Assembly: GCF_943371865.1 (NCBI RefSeq)
Contig: NZ_CALRWL010000013.1
Span: 56,589 to 120,588 of the forward strand
Reading direction: 5' to 3'
Length of the DNA stretch: 64,000 nucleotides
Origin: Azorhizobium sp943371865
GTDB taxonomy: Bacteria > Pseudomonadota > Alphaproteobacteria > Rhizobiales > Xanthobacteraceae
Both the position numbers and the translations under genes were made by a program. Every line of letters starts with the position of its first letter. Position 1 is the stretch's first letter. Of the stretch, positions 44,521 to 54,497 are shown in pieces. The notes under the pieces were generated by a model. That model worked only from the letters and a program-made list of their open reading frames with translations. It had not been told where the DNA came from and searched no databases.

Positions 44521-44625
44521 ATGACCACCCAGGGTGCCCTGTTCCTGTCCGCCGTGATCGTGATGTTCATCGGCTTTGCCGGCGTCCTCGGCTGGGTGGA
44601 TTACACCACCAACAAGCCCCACTGA
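44521..44625 (+). CDS. 34-residue single-pass membrane protein behind an FNR-type box
   Basis: The peptide begins MTTQGALFLSAVIVMFIG and ends DYTTNKPH; one transmembrane helix spans about residues 6-26. GGAGG lies eight bases before the ATG at the ideal distance. The FNR/FixK-type box upstream and the tiny single-helix design resemble small subunits or stabilisers of respiratory oxidases, but no such enzyme gene is adjacent and I do not recognise the sequence. Too short to be found by usual gene-length cut-offs. Confidence 0.6.
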   Translation: MTTQGALFLSAVIVMFIGFAGVLGWVDYTTNKPH

Positions 44626-44781
44626 GCGGGCACCGCGCGATGCGAGCGCGGGCGGAAGATGTTGGGTTTCAGATTGCAATCCTGACCCGCTGCGCTTTGA
44701 TCGCGGGCGGCGCAGGATCGCACGCCCAGCCATGCGCCCACCGGCGCCACAGCGCGGGCAGGGCGGTCGTGTGCTCCGGCC

Positions 44782-44886
44782 TCAGACCGTGAGCGTGGCG
44801 AAGGCAACCACCGCACAGGCGGCCAGCAGCAAAGCGCAGAGCAGGCCGGATTCGGGGTAGCGCTGGGGGAGTGGGCGCTCAATCAT
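44782..44886 (-). CDS. Possible second 34-residue membrane protein
   Basis: ATG at 44886 opens 34 codons with a charged N-terminus (MIERPLPQRYPESG) and a hydrophobic C-terminal half (LLCALLLAACAVVAFATL). It is convergent with the FNR-box gene 156 bases away. The ribosome site is weak (GGCGG, very close to the ATG), so the call is tentative. Confidence 0.33.
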   Translation of the reverse strand: MIERPLPQRYPESGLLCALLLAACAVVAFATLTV

Positions 44887-44948
44887 ACCGCCATCATGCA
44901 ACCGCCAGCTTGCATGAGGCTGGTTCTGCACTGCGGGATACACGCCTA

Positions 44949-44995
44949 CACAGCAAAACGGCCCGGCGCTGACTGCGCCGGGCCGTTTTGCTGTG
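44949..44995. terminator. Strong bidirectional terminator downstream of rpoD
   Basis: A perfect 21-bp inverted repeat (44949-44969 with 44975-44995) has a 5-base loop and AAAA/TTTT runs inside both arms. It lies 30 bases after the rpoD stop on the minus strand. Confidence 0.85.
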
Positions 44996-45025
44996 ACGTC
45001 GAAGGCGGGCTGGTTGCCCGGCGCC

Positions 45026-47026
<2,001 letters not shown>

Positions 47027-47226
47027 GGACATCTCCTGCACATCGCCGCACGACGGCGAAAAGGCGGTGCGCCGCGAATCGACGCGCCCGCCCGCTTCCA
47101 ACTCAACTCGGGCCCACCCTATTGCGATCCCGTTAAACCAGCCTGAACACGCCTCCAACCCCTAAACGGCGGGAAGACGCATGGCGGCCCTTCAAAAAGC
47201 GCAGAACAGCGACACCGCCAGGGCAC

Positions 47227-49197
47227 CTACACCGATCGCGTGCCTCCGCGCCCCGATGTGGCGCCGAACCCTTCGACCAGTGCTTCCGTCCCCTCAGCAG
47301 CGGACAAACGCTCCCGGACGTCCCTCAACCAGGCGAAATTCGCCTCGCTAGGGTCCTCACCCAAAGAGCGTTCAGCTTCCCGTAGTTCCCTAGATAGCGT
47401 GTAAGCCTTGCGATGCAAGGCCGAGCGCTGCGACCACCAGAGCCGAACATCTTCTGCGCCGGTATTGGGGTATACGGGCCAGTCCATTCTGGGGTTGGCC
47501 AGTGCCCGCACCCGCTGGGCGAGCGCGTCCAAATCCTCCCGCGAGAGGTGCGCGGCCAAGGCGTCGCTATCCTCGGCGCCGTCCAGATGCGCCTCCAGCA
47601 GCGCCCGGCGCAAACGGTCGGCCTCTTTATTGGCGAACGGCAAATCGGAGACGTCCTCGCCGAATTCGTCCATCAGCCAGGGGTGGCTGAGCAGGCAGAA
47701 CAGCAGCAGCGCCTCATTGCGCGGCAGGCTGGCCAGCGGGCCGCGCACCACGGCGGTGCGGGAAATCTCGCCGCCGGGCATGATCAGGGGCGCCTCGCGC
47801 TGGAACCGTCCGCCGCGACCATCGCCGCGCGCGCCGCCGCGGCCGAACCCGCCCCGTCCCGACCCATTGGGCGCGGAGCCCCAGCTGCCGCCCTCGAACC
47901 GCCGGCCGCCGCCACGTGAGTCGCTGGCCGGCGACAACAGGCGTTTCAGGCGGTCGTTGAGATCCTGCTTGTAATGGCGGCGGACATTCTCGTCCTGGAT
48001 CGCCGCCACCGCCTCGCCGATGCGCGCTTCCAGCGCGGCGCGGCGCTCGGGGGTTTCCAGATTGGCGGTTTCGGTTTCCCGCGCCCACAGCATGGCGGCC
48101 AAAGGCTGGGCCTGGGCCAGCACCGTCTCCATGGCCTCGCGTCCGCTGGCGCGGATCAGATCGTCGGGGTCCTGGCCATCGGGCAAGGTGCCGAACGACA
48201 GGCTCTTGCCCGGCTTGAGATGCGGCAAAGCCAGGCCGATGGCCCGGAAGGCGGCGCGCTTCCCCGCCTTGTCGCCGTCGAACAGCAGCATGGGCTCTTC
48301 CGCCATGCGCCACAGCAGTTGCAACTGCTCCTCGGTGAGGGCGGTGCCGAGCGGCGCCACCGCGCCCTCGAAACCGGCCTCCACCATGGCGATCACGTCC
48401 ACATAGCCTTCCACGGCGATGAGGCGGGCGCCCTTCTGGGTGGCGGCGCGGGCGGCGAACGCATTGTAGAGCAGGGCGCCCTTGTGAAAGAGCACGGTCT
48501 CGGGGGAATTGAGATATTTGGCCGGGACGTCCTTTTCCAGCGCCCGGCCGCCGAATGCCACCACCCGCCCGCGCAGGTCGGTGATGGGAAACATCACCCG
48601 GTCGCGGAAGCGGTCATAGGGCACCGGGATCTCGTCGCCGGCGATCAGCATGCCGGTTTCGATCAGGTCCGACACCGGCACCCCGGCCTTGCCCAGGGCC
48701 TCTTTCAGGCCGAAGCGATCCGCCGGGGCATAGCCGAGCCGGAAGCGCTTCTGGGTCGCGGCGCCCAGGCCCCGATCCGCCAGATAGCCGCGGGCCTTGG
48801 CGCCGGCGCGGGCCTGGAGCTGGGCCTCGAAATAGGCGGTGGCCAGCTCCATCACCTCATGCAGGCCGCGCCGCCGCGCTTCCTTGGCGGCGGCCTCGGG
48901 GGTCTCCTGCGGCACCGCGAGCCCGGCCATGGAGGCGAGGCGCTCCACCGCCTCGGCAAAGGGCGTGCCTTCGGTCTCCATGAGGAAATCGAACACGTCG
49001 CCATGCTTGCCGGAGGAGAAGCAGTGGTAAAACCCCTTCTGGTCGTTGACGAAGAACGACGGGGTCTTTTCCGCATTGAAGGGGGAGAGGCCGGCAAACT
49101 CGCGGCCCTGCTTCTTCAGCTTGACGCGCCGGCCCACCACTTCCGACACCGGAAGCCGGGCGCGGATCTCATCCAGGAAAGAGGGCGGAAAGCGCAT
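47227..49197 (-). CDS. dnaG: DNA primase with degenerate zinc ribbon
   Basis: 656 residues. The N-terminal zinc-ribbon region keeps its fold pattern (LSPFNAEKTPSFFV, then FYHCFSSGKHGD), but three of four zinc ligands are replaced: Ser38 for Cys, Asn41 for His and Ser62 for Cys, leaving Cys59. The Toprim core is intact (AVEGYVDVIAM with catalytic Glu, LLFDGDKAGKRAA with the metal Asp residues). A Gly/Arg-rich linker near residue 430-460 precedes the DnaB-binding C-terminal domain. It makes RNA primers at the replication fork. I believe this ligand loss is shared by other Rhizobiales primases, which would make it lineage-specific rather than a defect. Confidence 0.95.
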   Translation of the reverse strand: MRFPPSFLDEIRARLPVSEVVGRRVKLKKQGREFAGLSPFNAEKTPSFFVNDQKGFYHCFSSGKHGDVFDFLMETEGTPFAEAVERLASMAGLAVPQETPEAAAKEARRRGLHEVMELATAYFEAQLQARAGAKARGYLADRGLGAATQKRFRLGYAPADRFGLKEALGKAGVPVSDLIETGMLIAGDEIPVPYDRFRDRVMFPITDLRGRVVAFGGRALEKDVPAKYLNSPETVLFHKGALLYNAFAARAATQKGARLIAVEGYVDVIAMVEAGFEGAVAPLGTALTEEQLQLLWRMAEEPMLLFDGDKAGKRAAFRAIGLALPHLKPGKSLSFGTLPDGQDPDDLIRASGREAMETVLAQAQPLAAMLWARETETANLETPERRAALEARIGEAVAAIQDENVRRHYKQDLNDRLKRLLSPASDSRGGGRRFEGGSWGSAPNGSGRGGFGRGGARGDGRGGRFQREAPLIMPGGEISRTAVVRGPLASLPRNEALLLFCLLSHPWLMDEFGEDVSDLPFANKEADRLRRALLEAHLDGAEDSDALAAHLSREDLDALAQRVRALANPRMDWPVYPNTGAEDVRLWWSQRSALHRKAYTLSRELREAERSLGEDPSEANFAWLRDVRERLSAAEGTEALVEGFGATSGRGGTRSV

Positions 49198-49392
49198 GCG
49201 GCGTTACGGGTTCTCGGCCAAGCGGGGCATCATCGCAGCCGTGCATTATAGCATCACCTGCACCGTTGCGCGCGGGGGCACAGCGTCGAACCGCCTGCCC
49301 GGGGCTTCTTCGAACGAGTTATGCCCGCTGTCCCCCGGCTGGAGCGGGGGACAGTCAGGTTCCTCAATGGCTCGCCACTCCGGGCCGCGCCC

Positions 49393-49863
49393 TCAGGCGG
49401 CGGTCAGGGCGTCCTTGACCCAGCCGGAGGCCTTGCCGAAATCCAGGGCGCCGGCGTGGCGCTCCTTCAGCAGGGCCATGACCCGGCCCATGTCCTTGAT
49501 GCCCTTGGCCTCGATCTCCGCCACGATGCGGGTGATGGCGGCGCGGGTGTCGTCCTCGGACAGCTGCTTGGGCATGAAGTCCTGGATGACGGTGATTTCC
49601 TCGCGCTCCTGCGCGGCCAGTTCCGGGCGGCCGTTGTCCGCATAGATCTTGGCGCTTTCCTCGCGCTGCTTCACCATCTTGGCGAGCAAGGCGCGCAGGT
49701 CGTCGTCGGAAATCGGGTCCTTGCCATGGCCGCGCGCTTCGATGTCGCGGTCCTTCAGGGCGGCGTTGATGAGACGCAGGGTCGAGGTGCGGCACTTGTT
49801 CTGGGCTTTCAGCGACTCTTTGAGCGCCGTATTGATCTCGTCACGCAGCACGGGGGTCCTCAT
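49393..49863 (-). CDS. yqeY: GatB/YqeY domain protein
   Basis: 156 residues, the standard stand-alone YqeY length. The N-terminal helical part includes RTSTLRLINAALKDRDIEARG, and the tail domain resembles the GatB C-terminus (GIKDMGRVMALLKERHAGALD). It may act on tRNA-dependent amidation, which would suit the non-discriminating AspRS predicted in this window, but no activity is established for stand-alone YqeY. The start at 49863 is the conserved MRTPVLRDEI. It is divergent from carA, an arrangement common in Rhizobiales. Confidence 0.9.
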   Translation of the reverse strand: MRTPVLRDEINTALKESLKAQNKCRTSTLRLINAALKDRDIEARGHGKDPISDDDLRALLAKMVKQREESAKIYADNGRPELAAQEREEITVIQDFMPKQLSEDDTRAAITRIVAEIEAKGIKDMGRVMALLKERHAGALDFGKASGWVKDALTAA

Positions 49864-50032
49864 AACTTCTGGGTAGGCGCCAAGGGCGGGCAGTGGCTCC
49901 GCTTGGCGCGCAGATCTGGGGTGGCGGGCGCGGCCCTTGTCACCAGCGGCATCCTCAGGTAGCCGGGCATCGGCGCACAAATTCGCGCGCATGGCTGGCA
50001 TCGCCGCGCGCAACCCCTTATTTAGGCGATCC

Positions 50033-51241
50033 ATGACGCAGGAACAAGACGCACCCGCCGCCGGCCCCGCTGAGGGCTGGACCGAACCCAAGGCCACCGC
50101 GCTGCTGGTTCTCGCTGACGGCACCGTTCTCGAAGGTTTCGGGTTCGGTGCGGCCACCGAGGGCACCGGCGAGGTCTGCTTTAATACCGCCATCACCGGC
50201 TATGAGGAGATCCTCACCGATCCCTCCTATGCCGGGCAGATCGTGACCTTCACGTTTCCGCACATCGGCAACGTGGGCACCAATGAAGAGGACATCGAGA
50301 CGGTGTCCGCCGCGGCCGTCTCCGGCGTGCGCGGCGTGGTGGTGCGCAGCGCCATCACCGACCCGTCCAATTATCGCGCCACCCGCGATCTGGACCAGTG
50401 GCTGAAGGCGCGGGGCATTCCCGGCATCAGCGGCGTCGATACCCGCGCCCTGACCGCGGTGATCCGCGAGGGCGGCATGCCCAATGCGGTGCTGGCCCAC
50501 CATCCCGACGGCGTGTTCGATATTCCCGCCCTTCAGGCCCGCGCCAAGGGGCTGCCCGGGCTGGAAGGCATGGACCTGGTGCCGGGCGTGACCTCGGCCC
50601 AGCGGTTCAATTGGGACCAGACCGAATGGGCCTGGAATGTGGGCTATGGCGAGCAGCTGGAGCCCAAGTACCATGTGGTGGCCATCGACTATGGGGTGAA
50701 GCGCAACATTCTGCGCCTGCTGGCCTCCGCCGGCTGCAAGGTGACCGTGGTGCCCGCCACCACCTCCGCCGCCGACGTGATGGCACTGGCGCCCGATGGC
50801 GTGTTCCTCTCCAACGGTCCCGGCGATCCGGCGGCCACGGGGGAATATGCGGTGCCGGTGATCCGCGAACTGATCGCCAAGGACATTCCCACCTTTGGCA
50901 TCTGCCTCGGCCACCAGATGATCGGCCTGGCGGTGGGCGGGCGCACCATCAAGATGCACCAGGGCCATCACGGGGCGAACCACCCGGTGAAGGACCTGAC
51001 CACCGGCAAGGTGGAGATCACCTCCATGAACCACGGCTTCGCGGTGGATCGCGACAGCCTGCCGGCCAATGCGCAGGAGACCCATGTCTCGCTGTTCGAC
51101 GGCTCCAATGCGGGCATGGCGCTCGCCGACAAGCCGGTGTTTTCGGTGCAGTACCATCCCGAGGCGAGCCCCGGCCCGCGCGACAGCCACTATCTGTTCC
51201 AGCGCTTCGTGGACCTGATGGCCGCCCGCAAGGTGGCGTGA
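50033..51241 (+). CDS. carA: Carbamoyl-phosphate synthase small (glutaminase) subunit
   Basis: 402 residues. The N-terminal CPSase small-chain domain contains GEVCFNTAITGYEEILTDPS. The class I glutamine amidotransferase domain has the catalytic Cys in TFGICLGHQMIGLA and the His-Glu pair in QYHPEASPGP. It releases ammonia from glutamine for carbamoyl phosphate, feeding arginine and pyrimidine synthesis; the large subunit CarB is not in the window. The start at 50033 is the family-like N-terminus, with only a weak AGG upstream. A terminator follows 24 bases after the stop. Confidence 0.95.
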   Translation: MTQEQDAPAAGPAEGWTEPKATALLVLADGTVLEGFGFGAATEGTGEVCFNTAITGYEEILTDPSYAGQIVTFTFPHIGNVGTNEEDIETVSAAAVSGVRGVVVRSAITDPSNYRATRDLDQWLKARGIPGISGVDTRALTAVIREGGMPNAVLAHHPDGVFDIPALQARAKGLPGLEGMDLVPGVTSAQRFNWDQTEWAWNVGYGEQLEPKYHVVAIDYGVKRNILRLLASAGCKVTVVPATTSAADVMALAPDGVFLSNGPGDPAATGEYAVPVIRELIAKDIPTFGICLGHQMIGLAVGGRTIKMHQGHHGANHPVKDLTTGKVEITSMNHGFAVDRDSLPANAQETHVSLFDGSNAGMALADKPVFSVQYHPEASPGPRDSHYLFQRFVDLMAARKVA

Positions 51242-51265
51242 CGGCCGGCCTGAACCGGCGGTGTC

Positions 51266-51307
51266 AAAAGAAAGCGCCCGGCCGATTGGTCCGGGCGCTT
51301 TTCTTTT
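51266..51307. terminator. Bidirectional terminator between carA and gntR
   Basis: Stem of 11 bp (51271-51281 with 51291-51301) extended by A-rich and T-rich arms, 9-base loop, T-run TTTTCTTTTT on the plus strand. It serves both convergent genes. Confidence 0.85.
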
Positions 51308-51326
51308 TGAAAGGGGGCGAGGGGCC

Positions 51327-52016
51327 TCAGTCCAGGAAGTCGCCGTGGGCTTCCACATGCTTGGCCAGGCCCAAAGTGTGTTCGCGCACCAGGCGCTCGG
51401 CCAGATCGGCGTCGCGCTTCTCGATGGCTTCCACGATGCGGGTATGGTCGAGGATGGAGCGCTGGGCGCGATGATCCTGGCCGATGGTGACCTTGCGCAC
51501 CCCGCGCATGTGCGGGAACAGGTTGTCGGTGGTCTCCGCCAGCAGTTCGCAGCCGGACATGCGGATGATGAGCTTGTGGAAGGCGAGGTTGGCCTCGGAA
51601 TATTCCGAGACGAATTCTTCCGGATTGCGATTGGCGAAGGCGCGGACATTCTCGCGCAGCAATTTGATGTCGCCGTCGGAGGCGATCTGCGAGGCCAGGC
51701 GCGCCGCCATGCCCTCCAGCGCCGCCCAGACGGTGATCATCTCCAGGATTTCCTGCTTGGTCTTGCGCACCACGAAGATGCCCCGCCGCGGCACCGAGCG
51801 CACGAAGCCTTCCTGCTCCAGCAGCGTCATGGCCTCGCGGATCGGGGTGCGGGACACCCCGAGCTTTTCCGACAACTGGCGCTCCTCGAGGCGGATCTCC
51901 TCGTCATGGGCGTAGATGTCCATCTCCATGATGGCGGCCTTGAGCGCCTTGTAGGCCTTCATCCGGAAGCTCGATTCGGTCTCGATCGGCTTCACGTTGA
52001 TATCCTGGTACGTCAT
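51327..52016 (-). CDS. GntR family regulator, FCD (FadR-like) subfamily
   Basis: 229 residues. The winged helix is at about 16-80 with the recognition region LSEKLGVSRTPIREAMTLLE and the wing VRSVPRRGIFVV. The FCD ligand domain follows, with the metal-type residues in NLAFHKLIIRMSGCELL and the final His in VREHTLGLAKHVEAH. FCD regulators usually repress catabolic genes until a carboxylic acid ligand binds. It is divergent from the CBS-domain gene and lies beside frc and two OxlT-type transporters, so an oxalate-related ligand is the natural inference. The start ATG at 52016 was chosen over an upstream frame extension to 52088. Confidence 0.88.
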   Translation of the reverse strand: MTYQDINVKPIETESSFRMKAYKALKAAIMEMDIYAHDEEIRLEERQLSEKLGVSRTPIREAMTLLEQEGFVRSVPRRGIFVVRKTKQEILEMITVWAALEGMAARLASQIASDGDIKLLRENVRAFANRNPEEFVSEYSEANLAFHKLIIRMSGCELLAETTDNLFPHMRGVRKVTIGQDHRAQRSILDHTRIVEAIEKRDADLAERLVREHTLGLAKHVEAHGDFLD

Positions 52017-52061
52017 GTGACCCTTGCCTGATCCAGCCGCGCCACGCTTCGCAGGGGCGCA

Positions 52062-52089
52062 TTCCAACCTGCATGTTCCAATGTACATG
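52062..52089. promoter_or_regulatory. Tandem 14-base direct repeat upstream of gntR
   Basis: TTCCAACCTGCATG (52062-52075) is followed directly by TTCCAATGTACATG (52076-52089), 11 of 14 identical. The stretch also contains the inverted repeat GCATG-N10-CATGC. It lies 46-73 bases before the gntR start and may be its own operator. Confidence 0.35.
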
Positions 52090-52313
52090 CCCCATGAGGA
52101 CCCCCGCGAGGGCTCTCAGGAGGGTCTCCCATCGCAGCGCCCCGCGCGGGCGGGCGGTCCCGGGCGATCGTGACATGCGAATACAAGATACTGTGTCGCA
52201 TCGATCCTTGAACAGGGCAAGCAAGCCTTGGAACAACCGAAAAAGGCGAGAAAACAGGTTGCAGCGCAACGTAAAGACGCCCGCCCGGCTTCGGCACTGC
52301 TTATTGACATTAC

Positions 52314-52328
52314 GTATTCTGCATACCA
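52314..52328 (+). promoter_or_regulatory. Shared operator-like element, copy A (CBS gene promoter)
   Basis: GTATTCTGCATACCA. It starts four bases after a TTGACA -35-like box (52304-52309), so a bound protein would block that promoter. It is one of three copies of the pattern GTAT-N3-G-Y-ATACCA in this locus, and the core GTAT-N5-ATAC is an inverted repeat when read on the other strand. Confidence 0.5.
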
Positions 52329-52431
52329 GCATGGTTCCAAGGAACGAGGGCGTAAGCCCGACGCGGCCGGCCTCAGGCGCTGCATATCCACCGCGGACGA
52401 ACCGCGGAGCTCCAGCTAGGTGAGGAATGCC

Positions 52432-52902
52432 ATGATCACAGTGGACGACATCCTGCGCGAAAAGCGCGACACGCGGATCGTGACGGTGCGGATGAACGAG
52501 ACCGTGGCCACGGCCGCCTTGATCATGCGGCGGGAGAATGTCTCCTCCGTGGTGGTGAAGGATGTGTGCCGCACCGAAGGCAATACGGTGGTGGGCGTGT
52601 TCTCCGAGCGCGACGTCACCCGGGGCCTGGCCGAGCACGGCGCTAATATCACCAGCCTGCCGGTGGCCACCTTCCTCAAGCGGGCGGTGATCTCCTGCAC
52701 GCTGGAAGACAGCATCGTCACCGTGCTGCGGCTGATGAACGAACATCAGGTCCGCCACCTGCCGGTGATGGTGGAGCACAATCTGGTGGGCGTGATCAGC
52801 GCCACCGACCTCATGCGCCACTATCTGCACGAGTCCGAAGTGGCCTCCCACGCGGATCAGGCGCGCAGTGGAATGACGGTTGCACTCGCTGCACTGCGGT
52901 AG
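52432..52902 (+). CDS. Two-CBS-domain protein of the oxalate locus
   Basis: 156 residues made of a Bateman pair: CBS1 about 1-75 (TVRMNETVATAALIMRRENV, VVGVFSERDVTRGL) and CBS2 about 80-140 (VLRLMNEHQVRHLPVMVE, LVGVISATDLMRHYL). No catalytic or membrane domain is attached. CBS pairs bind adenine nucleotides and regulate partner enzymes or transporters. The start ATG at 52432 follows GAGG; a GTG at 52420 is an alternative. It sits between gntR and frc with an operator-like element on each side, so a regulatory role in oxalate or formyl-CoA metabolism is inferred. Confidence 0.85.
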   Translation: MITVDDILREKRDTRIVTVRMNETVATAALIMRRENVSSVVVKDVCRTEGNTVVGVFSERDVTRGLAEHGANITSLPVATFLKRAVISCTLEDSIVTVLRLMNEHQVRHLPVMVEHNLVGVISATDLMRHYLHESEVASHADQARSGMTVALAALR

Positions 52903-52972
52903 AAATTCTTGCCGGCGGCGGATTGCAAAACATTTGCGACCGCCGTTGCGGAATGCTAGTCTAGTTTGTACT

Positions 52973-52987
52973 TGGTATACGTCATAC
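52973..52987 (-). promoter_or_regulatory. Shared operator-like element, copy B (frc promoter)
   Basis: On the minus strand this reads GTATGACGTATACCA. It agrees with copies A and C at GTAT, G and ATACCA. A weak promoter (TTGCGA 52934-52939, TAGTCT 52957-52962) just upstream would place it at the start of the frc transcript. Confidence 0.5.
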
Positions 52988-53109
52988 TGTGGACTGTGTG
53001 AAATGCGGGGTCTACCCGCAAATACAGCTTGGACGCATTCGCAAGTTCCAGAGGCCGGCACAAGATCGGCATCGGAAAGATCAAGGGTAGGTTCCAGGGG
53101 TTTAGAGGC

Positions 53110-54339
53110 ATGGCCAAGGCACTCGAAGGCGTGCGCGTCCTCGATATGACGCACGTACAGTCCGGACCCTCGGCGACCCAATTGCTCGCCTGGATGGGCG
53201 CGGACGTCATCAAGATCGAAATGCCGCGCCGCGGCGACATCACCCGCAGCCAGCTGCGCGACCGGTCCAATGTGGACAGTCTGTATTTCGCGATGCTCAA
53301 TTCCAACAAGCGCAGCGTGACCTTGAACATCAAGTCGCCCCAGGGCCAGGATGCCCTGGTGCGCCTGATTTCCCGCTGCGACGTGCTGGTGGAGAATTTC
53401 GGCCCCGGCGTGCTGGAGCGGCAGGGCTTTTCGTTCGAGCGCATCCGCGAGATCAATCCGCGGCTGATCTATGCCTCCATCAAGGGCTTCGCCGAGGGCG
53501 CGTCCCAGGATGCCAAGGCCTATGAGACCATCGCCCAGGCCATGGGCGGGGCCATGAGCACCACCGGCTGGCAGGCCGGTCCGCCCACCGCCTCCAGCGC
53601 CCAGATCGGCGACACCGGCACCGGCGTGCATTGCGTCGCCGGCATCCTCGCCGCGCTCTATCAGCGGACCGTCACCGGGGTCGGGCAGCGGGTGGACGTG
53701 GCCATGCAGGATTGCGTGGTCAATCTGCTGCGGGTGAAGCTGCGCGACCAGCAGCGCCTCGCCTCTGGCCCCTTGAGCGAGTATCCCGGCGCCCCCCAGG
53801 GCGAGGAAGTGCCGCGGGCGGGCAATGCCTCCGGCGGCGGCCAGCCGGGCGCGGCCCTTCGCTGCGCGCCGGGGGGCGAGAATGATTTCTGCTACGTCAT
53901 CATCCAGCCCCAGGGCTGGGCGCCGCTGATGCGGCTGATCGGCCGCAAGGATCTGATCGAGGATTCCCGCTTTGCCTCCCACGAGGCCCGCGCCGAGCGC
54001 CTGGACGCCTGTTTCGAGGTGGTGGAGGCCTGGACCCGCAAGCGCACCAAGTTCGAGGTGATGAAGGCCCTCTCGGCCATCGATGTGCCGTGCGGCCCCG
54101 TCCTCTCCACCAAGGACATCCTGGAAGACCGCAGCCTCTATGAGCGCGGCTTCCTGGTGGACGTGCCCCATCCCGAGCGGGGCAATTACGTCACCATCGC
54201 CTCCCCCATCCACCTCTCCGACAGCACGGTCGAGGTGGAGCGGGCGCCGCTCCTGGGCGAGCACACCGAAGACGTGCTCGCCTGGATCGGTTTTGAACCC
54301 GACGACATCGCCAGCATGCGGGCCTCCGGGGCCGCGTGA
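53110..54339 (+). CDS. frc: Formyl-CoA:oxalate CoA-transferase
   Basis: 409 residues, a CoA-transferase of family III. It matches Frc closely: THVQSGP (Gln17), SNVDSLYF (Tyr59), KAYETIAQAMGG (Glu139), the nucleophile Asp168 in AQIGDTGTG, and the diagnostic VNLLRVKLRDQQRL. The glycine loop reads GNASGGGQPG, with Ser for the first Gly of the usual four. Position 48 is Gln, as I recall for E. coli YfdW, where the Oxalobacter enzyme has Trp; position 38 is Met where Arg is usual. The enzyme moves CoA from formyl-CoA to oxalate in the cytosol. The decarboxylase Oxc is not in the window. Confidence 0.88.
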   Translation: MAKALEGVRVLDMTHVQSGPSATQLLAWMGADVIKIEMPRRGDITRSQLRDRSNVDSLYFAMLNSNKRSVTLNIKSPQGQDALVRLISRCDVLVENFGPGVLERQGFSFERIREINPRLIYASIKGFAEGASQDAKAYETIAQAMGGAMSTTGWQAGPPTASSAQIGDTGTGVHCVAGILAALYQRTVTGVGQRVDVAMQDCVVNLLRVKLRDQQRLASGPLSEYPGAPQGEEVPRAGNASGGGQPGAALRCAPGGENDFCYVIIQPQGWAPLMRLIGRKDLIEDSRFASHEARAERLDACFEVVEAWTRKRTKFEVMKALSAIDVPCGPVLSTKDILEDRSLYERGFLVDVPHPERGNYVTIASPIHLSDSTVEVERAPLLGEHTEDVLAWIGFEPDDIASMRASGAA

Positions 54340-54497
54340 GTCGTCACCACAGCTCTTCACATCAGCGAAGAGGTTTTCGCGTCCAACGTCGCAGTTTCGT
54401 CCCGGTCCCACCGCCTTGCATGAGGGAAAACAACGAGGGCAAGGCGTCTCTCTCCATCCGATAACAAGACCAAAATCATCAGCAGGGGTTAGGAAAC

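Larger units (their letters stand above)
52017..52431. other. Divergent regulatory region between gntR and the CBS gene (415 bases)
   Basis: No gene is supported here. It contains a tandem 14-base repeat near gntR (52062-52089), a TTGACA box at 52304-52309 and the GTAT-N5-ATAC element at 52314-52328. The middle part shows no further structure I can interpret. Confidence 0.5.

Noticed and set aside
49964..50032. Upstream in-frame extension of carA
   Set aside because: The extra residues are not like the family N-terminus and overlap the yqeY-carA promoter region.
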